The position numbers were made by a program, and so were the translations under genes. Source: Paenibacillus sp. FSL K6-1096 (lineage in GTDB: Bacteria > Bacillota > Bacilli > Paenibacillales > Paenibacillaceae). Taken from it: DNA of 64,000 bases. The stretch lies in the NCBI RefSeq assembly GCF_037977055.1, contig NZ_CP150274.1, positions 6,386,001 to 6,450,000 on the forward strand, given 5' to 3'. The notes beneath the pieces were generated by a model, which was not told the origin of the DNA, did no database searches, and was given only the letters and a program-made list of their open reading frames with translations. This document shows positions 27,821-36,403 of the stretch, piece after piece; the stretch's first letter is position 1; every line of letters begins with the position of its first letter.

Positions 27821-29641
27821 TTGAAAGCGCCTTTCACCTTGAACCGCAGCCGCCGTTTTGTGAGTGTGAAGAACAAGATGCTGTTCTTTTTCCTGCTGGC
27901 GATCCTGATCCCGGTTGTGATCCTGTTCATCAACTCCTATATCTCCTCGCAGCAGATGCTTGAGCGCAAATATACGGACCTGCTGGCCGATGTGACGAGA
28001 CAGTCCAATATCCGCATCGAGGAATTCCTGGAGGATATGAAGCAGATTTCCCTCATCGCCAGCTACGGAATCAACAGCTATATCTCAGCCGTCTCCCAGG
28101 AGAATTATCCCGTGCAGAACTATCTGCATGACAGCTCCGTGACGAACGAGCTGCAGGCCACGCAATTGCTGATGAACTACATAACCATGAAGGACCGCGC
28201 CATCTCCATCTATGTCTACAATCTGGTGAACGGCAGCGACCTCTATGTGGCCCCGAACAAGCCTGTCGATTATACCTATAACCCCCGCAAGGAGGACTGG
28301 TTCAGCGATTTCCTGCGTTCCGATGATATTACGCGCGATTTGCCGACCATGCTGGACCGGCAGACCAAGGCCGACAACAACTGGGCCATCTACAATCTGC
28401 GCAAAATATTCGATATGGAGAACGGCAAGCTGCTTGGCGTCATGGCGGTAAGCGTAGACATTGACTTCATCAACCGGCTGAACAAGCGGATGGAGGCGGG
28501 CAACCGTTCAGCCTTCACCGTTACCGATGACAGCGGTATGATTATATTCAACAATAATTATGAATTGATTGGCAAGCCTTTTAACACCACACTGTTTCCG
28601 GTCCGGGAAGGGGAACTTGCCTCCGGCTCGGACCGGCAGATTGTCCGCGTATCCGGCAAGGATTATATTCTGATTCAGTCGCCGTTCGAGGTTCATAGCT
28701 GGAAGACTTATATGTATATGCCCGTGGAAGAATTAGCGGTTGAAGGCGATATTCTGAAGCGCAACCTGTGGACGATTGCCGTTGTGCTTATCCTGTTTGC
28801 CCTGGCCAGCTCAGTGTATATGTCGAATCTCATCACCCGCCCGATCAAGCAGCTGATCCGCAATATGACGCTGGTCGAGCAAGGGAAATTCGATAACCTG
28901 CCGGCGGTGCGCTCCAATGACGAGATCGGTGTTATGGCCGGCCGGTTCGAGCAGATGTCGGCGGAGCTTAAGCAGCTGGTGGAGCGGATCTATGTGGAGC
29001 AGGAGCAGAAGGTTGAGGCCGAAATCCGGGCGCTGCAGGCCCAGATCAGCCCGCATTTCCTGTACAATACGCTGAATTCGGTCAAATGGATTGCAACCAT
29101 GCAGCAGTCGGAGAAGATTGTGGAGATGACCGGGGCGCTAATCTCCATGCTCCGTTATACCGCCAAGACGGATAACCGGCTGGTCCCTATACGCGAGGAG
29201 CTGGAGCATATCGGGCATTATATCGTTATCCAGAAGGTGCGTTATTTCAACCGGATCGAGTTCCATTCGGAGGTGGAGGAGGGGCTTGCGGAGCAGGAGA
29301 TTCCGAAGCTGAGCATTCAGCCGCTGGTCGAGAATGCGATCTTCCACGGAATCGCCGACCAGGAGGACGGACTGCTGTCCATTGAGGTCCGGCACGCCGG
29401 GTCTGCCGAGCTGACGATCACAATCAGAGACAACGGGGCAGGCATGAGCGCCGAGGCGGCAGCGAAGCTGCGCAGCAGGCTGGACGGCGCGGAGGACAAC
29501 GGCGGCATCGGCATTATTAATGTGCATCAGCGGGTACGCCGGTTGTACGGCGACCCGTACGGGGTATCGTTCGTGAGCAGCCCCGGACAGGGTGCGGTGT
29601 TCGTGATCACCATTCCTATACAGAACAAGAAGGGGGCGTGA
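27821..29641 (+). CDS. YesM-type sensor histidine kinase
   Basis: 606-residue membrane kinase, TTG start at 27821 with GGAGGTT 5 bp upstream. TM1 (about 18-42), an extracellular cache-like domain (about 43-300), TM2 (about 308-328), HAMP (about 329-385), the phosphoacceptor in QISPHFLYN (His about 412), and ATPase motifs PLVENAIFHG (about 503) and IRDNGAGM (about 540). It is followed after 4 bp by its response regulator. A large divergent SLH glycosidase and a downstream importer suggest it senses a polysaccharide breakdown product (inference). Confidence 0.94.
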   Translation: MKAPFTLNRSRRFVSVKNKMLFFFLLAILIPVVILFINSYISSQQMLERKYTDLLADVTRQSNIRIEEFLEDMKQISLIASYGINSYISAVSQENYPVQNYLHDSSVTNELQATQLLMNYITMKDRAISIYVYNLVNGSDLYVAPNKPVDYTYNPRKEDWFSDFLRSDDITRDLPTMLDRQTKADNNWAIYNLRKIFDMENGKLLGVMAVSVDIDFINRLNKRMEAGNRSAFTVTDDSGMIIFNNNYELIGKPFNTTLFPVREGELASGSDRQIVRVSGKDYILIQSPFEVHSWKTYMYMPVEELAVEGDILKRNLWTIAVVLILFALASSVYMSNLITRPIKQLIRNMTLVEQGKFDNLPAVRSNDEIGVMAGRFEQMSAELKQLVERIYVEQEQKVEAEIRALQAQISPHFLYNTLNSVKWIATMQQSEKIVEMTGALISMLRYTAKTDNRLVPIREELEHIGHYIVIQKVRYFNRIEFHSEVEEGLAEQEIPKLSIQPLVENAIFHGIADQEDGLLSIEVRHAGSAELTITIRDNGAGMSAEAAAKLRSRLDGAEDNGGIGIINVHQRVRRLYGDPYGVSFVSSPGQGAVFVITIPIQNKKGA

Positions 29642-29645
29642 CGGG

Positions 29646-31232
29646 ATGCTGGGTGTGCTTATCGTGGATGACGAGCTGCTGATGCGGATCGGTCTGAAGT
29701 CGATTATCCATTGGGAGGATGAGGGCTTCACGATTCTGGGGGAGGCGGCGAACGGACGCGAGGCGCTGGAGCTGGCCGGAACCCACCGGCCGGATCTCAT
29801 TATCACGGACATCAAGATGCCGGTGATGGACGGCCTGGAGCTGATCCGCGAGGCCCGGCGGCTGGATTTAAGCGGGGAGTTCGTCATTCTGAGCTGCCTG
29901 GAGGAATTCCAGTATGCCCAGGAGGCGCTCCGGCTCGGGGCGGCTGATTATCTGATCAAAAGCGACATGAAGCCGCAGCAGCTTATCCATGTGCTGGAGA
30001 CGGTCAAGAAGCGGATGGTGCGTCTTCAGGCCGGCCGCTCCGGCGGGATACCTCCAGGCTCCTACAAGGAGAGCATCGAGCATCTCAAGGAGACGCTGTT
30101 CAAGGAGGTGCTGAGCGGCTTCAAGGGAGCCGGGGACGTGCTGGCCCGCCGGGAAGCGCTGCATATCCGCCTGGCGGATCAGCCGATGGTGCTGATGAAG
30201 CTGCGGATCAACCAGTTCGATCAGCTCCGGCGAAAGTATGTGGAGCAGGATGAGAAGCTGTTGCGCTATTCGGTGGCGAATATTCTGGAGGAGATCCTGC
30301 CGCGCAAGCGGGCGAAGGAGATCATCGTCATGAATTCCGCAGAATATGTACTGCTGCTCGATCTCGGCGAGGAAGGACGGATTGTCCGCGCGGAGATCGA
30401 GCGCGCCGCCGCCAAGATTCAAGCGGCGATGAAGGACTTCCTGAAGCTGAGCCTGTCCATCGGCGTCAGCGGTCCGGCCTCCGGCTTCGACCGGCTGAAG
30501 CGGGCGTACCAGGAGGCGGATCTGGCGCTGGAGGCGCTGTTCCTGGAGAACGGAAGCGGCCTCAGCTTCTATGACCAGGCCAGGAACCGGCCGCGGAGCG
30601 GCCAGCGCCTGGCCATCGACAAGGCTGCCCTGCGCAGATTCAGGCAGGATACCGAGAGCGGGAGCGTGGAGGCCGTGGCCTTCCTGAACGGTCTGAAGGA
30701 GGCCATGCTGCGGGAGGGCTGCACGAAGCAGGCGGCGCGTTCGGTCTATCTGCGGATGCTGGCGGTGATTCAGTCGTGCTTCCCGGCACTGCCCGAGCCG
30801 AATGAGGCCGGGATGACGCTGTACGAGAGCATTCTCGGGGAGGAGAGCCTGGAGGGTCTGCACCGGCTGGTCACCGGTTACCTGGAGCAGTGCAGAGCGC
30901 AGATGTCCGAAGGCCAATCGTCCCGGAGCTATGCGGAGCAGGCCAGCGAGCTGATGATGCAGCTCTATGCGGAGGATATCTCGCTGCAGTCGGTGGCGGA
31001 GCGGATTAACGTGAATGCCTCCTATCTCAGCCGGGTATTCAAGCAGGAGACCGGCGAGAACTTCGTCAGCTTCCTGACCCGGCTGCGCATGGAGAAGGCC
31101 AAGAGCCTGCTCCGGGACAGGAATGTCAAGGTGTATGAGGTAGCCGAGCGGGTAGGGTATCCGAATACCGCTTACTTCAGCAAGCTGTTCAAGAAGCTGA
31201 ACGGCATGAGTCCGGAGGAATACCGGGGCTAG
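29646..31232 (+). CDS. YesN-type response regulator, AraC family
   Basis: 528-residue regulator. The receiver domain (1-125) has Asp55 in IITDIKMPV. A long linker region (about 130-420) is followed by an AraC DNA-binding domain (about 428-528) with ISLQSVAERINVNASYLSRV and VYEVAERVGYPNTAYFSKLF as the two helix-turn-helix units. The candidate binding sites are the 21-bp-phased direct repeats at 27680, 31243 and 31316. A terminator follows 39 bp after the stop, separating it partly from the importer genes. Confidence 0.94.
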   Translation: MLGVLIVDDELLMRIGLKSIIHWEDEGFTILGEAANGREALELAGTHRPDLIITDIKMPVMDGLELIREARRLDLSGEFVILSCLEEFQYAQEALRLGAADYLIKSDMKPQQLIHVLETVKKRMVRLQAGRSGGIPPGSYKESIEHLKETLFKEVLSGFKGAGDVLARREALHIRLADQPMVLMKLRINQFDQLRRKYVEQDEKLLRYSVANILEEILPRKRAKEIIVMNSAEYVLLLDLGEEGRIVRAEIERAAAKIQAAMKDFLKLSLSIGVSGPASGFDRLKRAYQEADLALEALFLENGSGLSFYDQARNRPRSGQRLAIDKAALRRFRQDTESGSVEAVAFLNGLKEAMLREGCTKQAARSVYLRMLAVIQSCFPALPEPNEAGMTLYESILGEESLEGLHRLVTGYLEQCRAQMSEGQSSRSYAEQASELMMQLYAEDISLQSVAERINVNASYLSRVFKQETGENFVSFLTRLRMEKAKSLLRDRNVKVYEVAERVGYPNTAYFSKLFKKLNGMSPEEYRG

Positions 31233-31242
31233 AAGGGCAATT

Positions 31243-31274
31243 GTCAAAAAAAGAACATAGCCTGTAAAAGAAGT
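31243..31274 (+). promoter_or_regulatory. Bipartite direct-repeat site (second copy)
   Basis: GTCAAAAAAAGAAC at 31243 and GTAAAAGAAG at 31264, again 21 bp apart. It overlaps the start of the terminator at 31271 and lies 73 bp (about seven helical turns) upstream of the third copy. Confidence 0.45.
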
Positions 31275-31297
31275 GCATCCGCTGCGGGTGCACTTTT
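31271..31297 (+). terminator. Terminator between response regulator and importer genes
   Basis: Stem AAGTGCA-CCGC / GCGG-TGCACTT with single bulges, followed by TTTTT. It separates the regulatory genes from the more strongly needed binding-protein gene. Confidence 0.85.
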
Positions 31298-31315
31298 TGC
31301 CGCTTCTGCCGATTG

Positions 31316-31347
31316 GTCAAAAAAGGGAACGTTTCCGTAAAAAACGG
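31316..31347 (+). promoter_or_regulatory. Bipartite direct-repeat site (third copy)
   Basis: GTCAAAAAAGGGAACG at 31316 and GTAAAAAACGG at 31337, 21 bp apart. It shares the 13-mer AAAAAAGGGAACG with the site at 27680. It sits about 85 bp upstream of the binding-protein start, a normal position for an AraC-type activator. Confidence 0.6.
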
Positions 31348-31431
31348 CCATTCCGGGAGCAGCGCGGTTCGCCTACTATTGGAGATGCAGCAGATGCAGC
31401 ATATCCTAAATGGAAGTTGGGGGTAATTCTA

Positions 31432-32751
31432 GTGAAGAAAAAAAGTCTGGCCGCCGTCTTGTCCATCGCGCTTACAGCATTCGCCTTGTCGGCCTGCGGG
31501 AACGGCAATAGCAGCAGCAACAGCAGCAACAGTACCGCTGCACCATCGCCAACCACGGCCGCTGAAGCGGCAGCTACCCAGCCGGCAAGCGGCGAGAAGG
31601 TCGAGCTGACCTATGCGATCTGGGATTCCAATCAGGAGAAGGGCCTGCGGACCATTGCCGATGAATTCGAGGCCAAGAACCCGGATATCAAGGTCAACAT
31701 CGAGGTGACGGGCTGGTCTGATTACTGGACGATGCTGGAGGCGGGAGCTACCGGAGGCTCGCTGCCGGATGTCTTCTGGATGCATTCGAACGAGATCTAC
31801 CGCTATGCCAGCAACGGCATGCTGCTTGATCTTACGGACCGCATCAGCAAGAGCTCCGAGGTCAAGCTGGAGAATTATCCGGAGGGTCTGAATCAGATCT
31901 ATAATCTCGATGGCAAGCAGTACGCGGTTCCCAAGGATTTCGATACGATCGGGCTGTGGTACAACAAGACGCTGTTCGATCAGGCAGGCCTGACCTACCC
32001 GGATGAGAGCTGGACCTGGGACAATCTGAAGCAGGCGGCCGAGAAGCTCACGAAGGACGGAGTGTACGGCATCCTTGCCCCGCTGCACAACCAGGAGGGG
32101 TATTACAACTTCGTCTATCAGAACGGCGGCACCATTATTACAGCGGACAAAAAATCAGGCTACGATGATCCGAAGACAATCGAAGCGCTTGAATTCTATA
32201 TCGGCCTGGTGCGCGATGGGCTGTCTCCCGAGGTCTACGGCGATGCCGAGCGTGCCGATCTGCTGAAGAACGGCAAGGCGGCGATGGGCCTGTTCGGCTC
32301 CTGGAACCTGAGCGGCTTCACAGAGAATGAGTATATGGCGAAGAATTTCGATGTCGCCGTCCTGCCGAAGAAGGAGAAACAAGCCTCTATCTATAACGGC
32401 CTGGGCAATGCCATTGATGCCAAGACGAAGCATCCCGAGGAAGCCTGGAAGTTCGTGGAATACCTGAGCTCCAAGGCCGGGCAGGAACGCCAGGCAGAGC
32501 TGGGTGTAGCGATCTCCGCGTATAAAGGCGCGGCTGACCTGTGGATCAGCTCCAACAAGACCTTTAACATCAAAGCCTTCGTCGATATGGTGGACTATGG
32601 CGTCATCCGTCCGTACTCCAATACAACAGCGGTCTGGGAAGACAAGGCGTATGAAGCGCTCAAGCCTGCATTCTCCGGCAAGGAGACGGTGGCCGAGGCG
32701 GCCAAGAAGGCGGCAACCGTTATGAATGAGAGTCTTGCGGAAGAGAAATAA
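31432..32751 (+). CDS. Extracellular sugar-binding lipoprotein (CUT1)
   Basis: 439-residue receptor starting at GTG 31432 (GTTGGGGG upstream; the signal peptide starts here, so an upstream in-frame ATG at 31273 inside the terminator is rejected). The lipobox LSAC gives Cys22, followed by an Asn/Ser/Thr/Ala-rich linker (about 25-50). The body matches family 1 binding proteins: FEAKNPDIKVNIEVTGWSDY near 78, LPDVFWMH near 110, YNKTLFDQAGL near 178. It feeds the two permeases downstream. The sugar is unknown. Confidence 0.93.
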   Translation: MKKKSLAAVLSIALTAFALSACGNGNSSSNSSNSTAAPSPTTAAEAAATQPASGEKVELTYAIWDSNQEKGLRTIADEFEAKNPDIKVNIEVTGWSDYWTMLEAGATGGSLPDVFWMHSNEIYRYASNGMLLDLTDRISKSSEVKLENYPEGLNQIYNLDGKQYAVPKDFDTIGLWYNKTLFDQAGLTYPDESWTWDNLKQAAEKLTKDGVYGILAPLHNQEGYYNFVYQNGGTIITADKKSGYDDPKTIEALEFYIGLVRDGLSPEVYGDAERADLLKNGKAAMGLFGSWNLSGFTENEYMAKNFDVAVLPKKEKQASIYNGLGNAIDAKTKHPEEAWKFVEYLSSKAGQERQAELGVAISAYKGAADLWISSNKTFNIKAFVDMVDYGVIRPYSNTTAVWEDKAYEALKPAFSGKETVAEAAKKAATVMNESLAEEK

Positions 32752-32761
32752 GCCTTATATC

Positions 32762-32789
32762 CCTGCGGCAGCCCTGTGGCTGCCGCAGG
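32762..32789 (+). other. Stem-loop between binding protein and permease genes
   Basis: Perfect 12-bp stem CCTGCGGCAGCC / GGCTGCCGCAGG with a CTGT loop and no T run. In many ABC operons such structures protect the upstream receptor mRNA and raise its level above that of the permeases; that role is inferred here. Confidence 0.8.
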
Positions 32790-32810
32790 CCGGATAGGAG
32801 AGGTAAGCAG

Positions 32811-33722
32811 ATGAATCATACCGTGAAGAGAAGAATAGGAGCCGCTGCCCGGAACGAATGGTACTGGGGCTGGCTGCTGATTGCGCCAACCATGCTCGGG
32901 CTGCTGGTGCTGAATTTTATCCCGATTATCCAGACCGCCTACCTCAGCTTCTTCAAGAGCGGGGACTTCGGCAAAGGCAATATCTATGTCGGGTGGGACA
33001 ACTACAATAAGCTGATTCATGATCCGCAGGTGTGGCATGCGGTCGGCAATACCCTGCTCTATACCCTGCTGGTCGTGCCTGCCAGTGTAGCGATTGCTAT
33101 GCTGGTAGCTGTCCTGCTCAACGGCAAGCTGGCCGGCCGCTCGCTGTACCGCACCATCTATTTCATCCCGATGGTCGCTGCTCCCGCAGCGGTCACCATG
33201 GTCTGGCGGTGGATGTACAACCAGCATTACGGCCTGATGAATTACGGGCTGTCTAAGCTGGGTGTGTCGGCGGTGAACTGGACGACAGATCCGCGCATTG
33301 CGCTAATGTCCATTGCGATTATCGGCATCTGGAGCGTGATCGGCTACAATATGGTGCTGCTGCTCGCCGGTCTGCAGGAGATCCCGAAGGATTTTTATGA
33401 AGCCTCTGATATTGACGGGGCCAGCCGGTTGCGTCAATTCTTCATGATTACACTGCCGCTGGTTTCGCCTACCCTGTTCTTTGTGGTGGTGACCTCGGTC
33501 ATTCAGGCCATGCAGGTGTTCGACGTGATCTATATGATGATTGATGTAACCAACCCGGCCTATGACCGGACCGTATCGCTGGTATACCTGTTCTACAATA
33601 ACTCGTTCAAATACTCGAACAAGGGCTATGGCTCGGCGATTGTACTGGTGCTGCTCACGCTGATTATGATCATTACGTTCTTCCAGATGCGGGCGCAGAA
33701 GAAATGGGTCAACTACATGTAG
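32811..33722 (+). CDS. ABC sugar importer permease (MalF-like)
   Basis: 303-residue membrane subunit, ATG with AGGAGAGG upstream. First helix WGWLLIAPTMLGLLVLNFIP (about 19-38). The EAA loop EASDIDGASRLRQFFMITLP starts near residue 197. It follows the stem-loop after the receptor gene and precedes its partner by 11 bp. Residues ending KKWVNYM are typical of this subgroup and recur in the permease at 39995 (KKWVNY), hinting at related importers. Confidence 0.93.
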   Translation: MNHTVKRRIGAAARNEWYWGWLLIAPTMLGLLVLNFIPIIQTAYLSFFKSGDFGKGNIYVGWDNYNKLIHDPQVWHAVGNTLLYTLLVVPASVAIAMLVAVLLNGKLAGRSLYRTIYFIPMVAAPAAVTMVWRWMYNQHYGLMNYGLSKLGVSAVNWTTDPRIALMSIAIIGIWSVIGYNMVLLLAGLQEIPKDFYEASDIDGASRLRQFFMITLPLVSPTLFFVVVTSVIQAMQVFDVIYMMIDVTNPAYDRTVSLVYLFYNNSFKYSNKGYGSAIVLVLLTLIMIITFFQMRAQKKWVNYM

Positions 33723-33733
33723 GAGGGTGGACA

Positions 33734-34564
33734 ATGGACAAATCAAAACGCTTCAACCGCATTCTGGCCCACGCTGTGCTGCTCCTGGGAGCGGCCGCGA
33801 TGATTCTGCCCTTCGCCTGGATGCTGCTGACTTCATTCAAGACGGTGACGGAATCGACCTCAATGAACCCGTTTGTGTTCATCCCGCACACCTGGAGATG
33901 GGAGAATTACATAGAGGTATGGCGCCAGAACAATTTTCTGATCCTGTACTGGAATACGTTTGCGATGATGGCCCTGCGGGTGCTGTGCGCGGTTCTGTTC
34001 AGCGCGATGGCGGCGTACGCTTTTGCCAGGCTGAACTTCCCGGGAAGGGACATCTGCTTCAGTCTGGTGCTGTTCCAGATGATGGTGCCGACCCAGATCT
34101 TCATCATCCCGCAATATCTGATGGTGGACGCGCTGGGGATGCGCAATACGATCTTCGCCCTGCTGTTCCCCGGGCTGGTCAGCGCTTTCGGCACGTTCCT
34201 GCTGCGGCAGTTCTTCATGGGGCTGCCGAAGGAGCTGGAGGAGGCCGCCAAGATCGACGGCTGCAATATCGGACAGACCTTCGCCCGGATCATGCTGCCG
34301 CTGGTCCGCTCCGGTCTGGTGGCGCTCGGTATCTTCACCGCGCTATTCTCCTTCAAGGATCTGATGTGGCCGATGATCGTCAATACCAGCTCAGATGCGG
34401 CTACCCTCTCCTCGGCGCTGGCGAAGATCCAGAGCGCCTTCTCGGTGGACTATCCCGAGCTGATGGCCGCCTCGGTGCTGGCCATCTGGCCGATGCTGCT
34501 GGTCTATATCCTGTTCCAGCGGCAGTTCATTGAGGGCATTGCCACCTCGGGCGGCAAGCTCTGA
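33734..34564 (+). CDS. ABC sugar importer permease (MalG-like)
   Basis: 276-residue membrane subunit. ATG 33734 is preceded by AGGAGGGTGG, so this start is preferred to one 30 bp upstream inside the previous gene. Helix 1 spans about 11-33. The EAA loop EEAAKIDGCNIGQTFARIML begins near 174. It pairs with the preceding permease. A second binding protein gene follows after 69 bp. Confidence 0.93.
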   Translation: MDKSKRFNRILAHAVLLLGAAAMILPFAWMLLTSFKTVTESTSMNPFVFIPHTWRWENYIEVWRQNNFLILYWNTFAMMALRVLCAVLFSAMAAYAFARLNFPGRDICFSLVLFQMMVPTQIFIIPQYLMVDALGMRNTIFALLFPGLVSAFGTFLLRQFFMGLPKELEEAAKIDGCNIGQTFARIMLPLVRSGLVALGIFTALFSFKDLMWPMIVNTSSDAATLSSALAKIQSAFSVDYPELMAASVLAIWPMLLVYILFQRQFIEGIATSGGKL

Positions 34565-34633
34565 CCGTCCGTTGACGGAGACGGCTGCGTCCGCCAGAAT
34601 AGAGAGAGAATTGCTGAAGGAGGGGAAGCGGTT

Positions 34634-35935
34634 ATGCATCTAAGAAGACCCGGGAGGCTGTGTGCCGCTGTGCTGCTGCTCTTCGCGCTGGCCGGCTGTG
34701 ATACACAGCAACGTGCGGACATATCCCTGCTGTCCAGCCCGCTGCCCGGTGAACACGAGCCTGTAACTCTCCGCTACTCCAGCTATCTGCTCGATACGGC
34801 ACAGGCGGGCAAGGTGTATTTCGATGCGATTGCCGAATTTGAACGGCTGCATCCCGGAATCAAGATTGAGGCCGACTTCATCCAGAACAACAATTATACG
34901 GCCGGGATCAAGATCAGGCTGCTGGGCGGCGAGAGGGTGGATGTGTTCGATACGTGGTCGCCCAGCCTGTTCGAGGAATTCCGCGCCCTGCGGAGCGATA
35001 TGTACCTTGATCTGACCGGGGCTGAGTTCCTCAAGGAATTCTATCCCAATTCGCTCCTGCCGGTCACCATTGACGGCAGGGTGTACGGTGCGCCGGAGGT
35101 CATGCACAGCGACGGGCTGCTCTACAACAAGACCCTGTTCGATTCGCTGGGACTGGCCGTTCCGCGCACCTGGGATGAGTTCCTGGCGCTATGCCTGAAG
35201 CTGAAGGAGGCCGGGGTCATTCCGGTGGCGATGGATGCGGAATGGTCTACAGCCCAGTTCTTCTGGGGCTCGATCATGTCCGATAACGGGGCCGATGCCG
35301 CCTGGACGAAGAAGCTGGAGAGCGGGGAGATTCCGGTGGATAACCCGGTGTTCACCGATGCCATCAAGAAGCACAAGGAGTTGATTGACCGGGGGCTGGT
35401 GCCGCCGAACTGGAAAAGCCTGAAGCATGAGCAGGCGAAGGATCTGGTCGGGTCGGGACAAGCGGCGATGATCATTACCGGAACCTGGGATATCCCCAGC
35501 ATCAAGGAGCGGAATCCGGCGCAGGATATCCGCTTCATGATGGTGCCGGGCAGTGTGCGGACGGTGCCGAACATCAATGTCGGCACATACCGGGTAATCA
35601 GCTCGCGGACAGAGCATCCCGAGGAGGCCAAGCAGTTCGTGGCCTTCATGAACGGCAGGGCCACGCAGGAGAAGCTGGCCGCTGGCGCTCTGGCCGTGCC
35701 GTCCGTCATCTCAGCGCCGACCGACCGGAGCGATTCGGTGTCGTCCATTGCCGCTGCGGTGACGCGCGAGGATGCCACGCTCTACTGGCCGCATACCGTA
35801 TCCACCGAATCGCTGCAGGTGAAGATTCTGGAGGGGGTCAACCAGTATCTGGCCGGGCAGCCGCTGGAGACCGCCCTGGCCGGCATCCAGCAGGCCATTG
35901 ATGAAGCTGCGGCGAAGCGCCGGGCCGCCAGATGA
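34634..35935 (+). CDS. Second sugar-binding lipoprotein of the module
   Basis: 433-residue family 1 solute-binding protein with lipobox LAGC (Cys22). It carries FERLHPGIKIEADFIQ (about 73), VDVFDTWSPSLFEE (about 103) and LYNKTLFDSLGLAVP (about 161), all matching CUT1 receptors, and a final helix-rich segment. Having two receptors around one permease pair suggests either two related ligands or one receptor working as co-sensor for the kinase (inference). No strong terminator is visible after it. Confidence 0.9.
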   Translation: MHLRRPGRLCAAVLLLFALAGCDTQQRADISLLSSPLPGEHEPVTLRYSSYLLDTAQAGKVYFDAIAEFERLHPGIKIEADFIQNNNYTAGIKIRLLGGERVDVFDTWSPSLFEEFRALRSDMYLDLTGAEFLKEFYPNSLLPVTIDGRVYGAPEVMHSDGLLYNKTLFDSLGLAVPRTWDEFLALCLKLKEAGVIPVAMDAEWSTAQFFWGSIMSDNGADAAWTKKLESGEIPVDNPVFTDAIKKHKELIDRGLVPPNWKSLKHEQAKDLVGSGQAAMIITGTWDIPSIKERNPAQDIRFMMVPGSVRTVPNINVGTYRVISSRTEHPEEAKQFVAFMNGRATQEKLAAGALAVPSVISAPTDRSDSVSSIAAAVTREDATLYWPHTVSTESLQVKILEGVNQYLAGQPLETALAGIQQAIDEAAAKRRAAR

Positions 35936-36056
35936 CCGGCAGATTTTTGGGGGAGGGCAAACAGTTGGATGCTCTCCACTAGTTGAGGAACGAACGATCA
36001 CTTTCGCCGGACCCTAAAGGATGAAGCTGTGTTCATAGCGAAAAAACAGGGATAAG

Positions 36057-36233
36057 TGTATTCTGTGCAACTAAAAACAGTGAAAAGGAAGGCATTCCTC
36101 TCCTAACTGTATTCCATACAACTAAATTTGCTGGAATGGGCGAAAATCCAGATATAGAGGTATTTTAATTGCACGAACTACATCTAAACAGAAATTTGGC
36201 GGCACATCTGACGATTTAGTTGTACGAACTGCA
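36057..36233. repeat. Four-motif palindromic element, copy 1 (intact)
   Basis: Four related 19-bp motifs: forward TGTATTCTGTGCAACTAAA at 36057 and TGTATTCCATACAACTAAA at 36108; reverse TTTAATTGCACGAACTACA at 36164 and TTTAGTTGTACGAACTGCA at 36215. Start-to-start spacings are 51, 56 and 51 bp. Reverse motifs match the complement of forward ones at about 15 of 19 positions. No coding frame with a ribosome site lies here; the rest of 35936-36403 shows nothing else I can name. Confidence 0.88.
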
Positions 36234-36403
36234 ATTAAGCCCACCATTGCACCCTAAATGAGGTGAGGCAGCCCCACAGCAATACTGATCCCCCGGAATT
36301 GCTTCGCTGCCTATCGGGTACTCCTGCAGAGCTCCCTTTCCCTTGTCGTCTAGCCAGTGCTCCCTGCATCACCCCGATGCCCCTACCTTCCTGCCGTTCC
36401 CGC

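Noticed and set aside
31273..31431. Longer N-terminus for the binding protein at 31432
   Set aside because: The extension would translate through a terminator and the regulator sites, and would hide the lipoprotein signal peptide.
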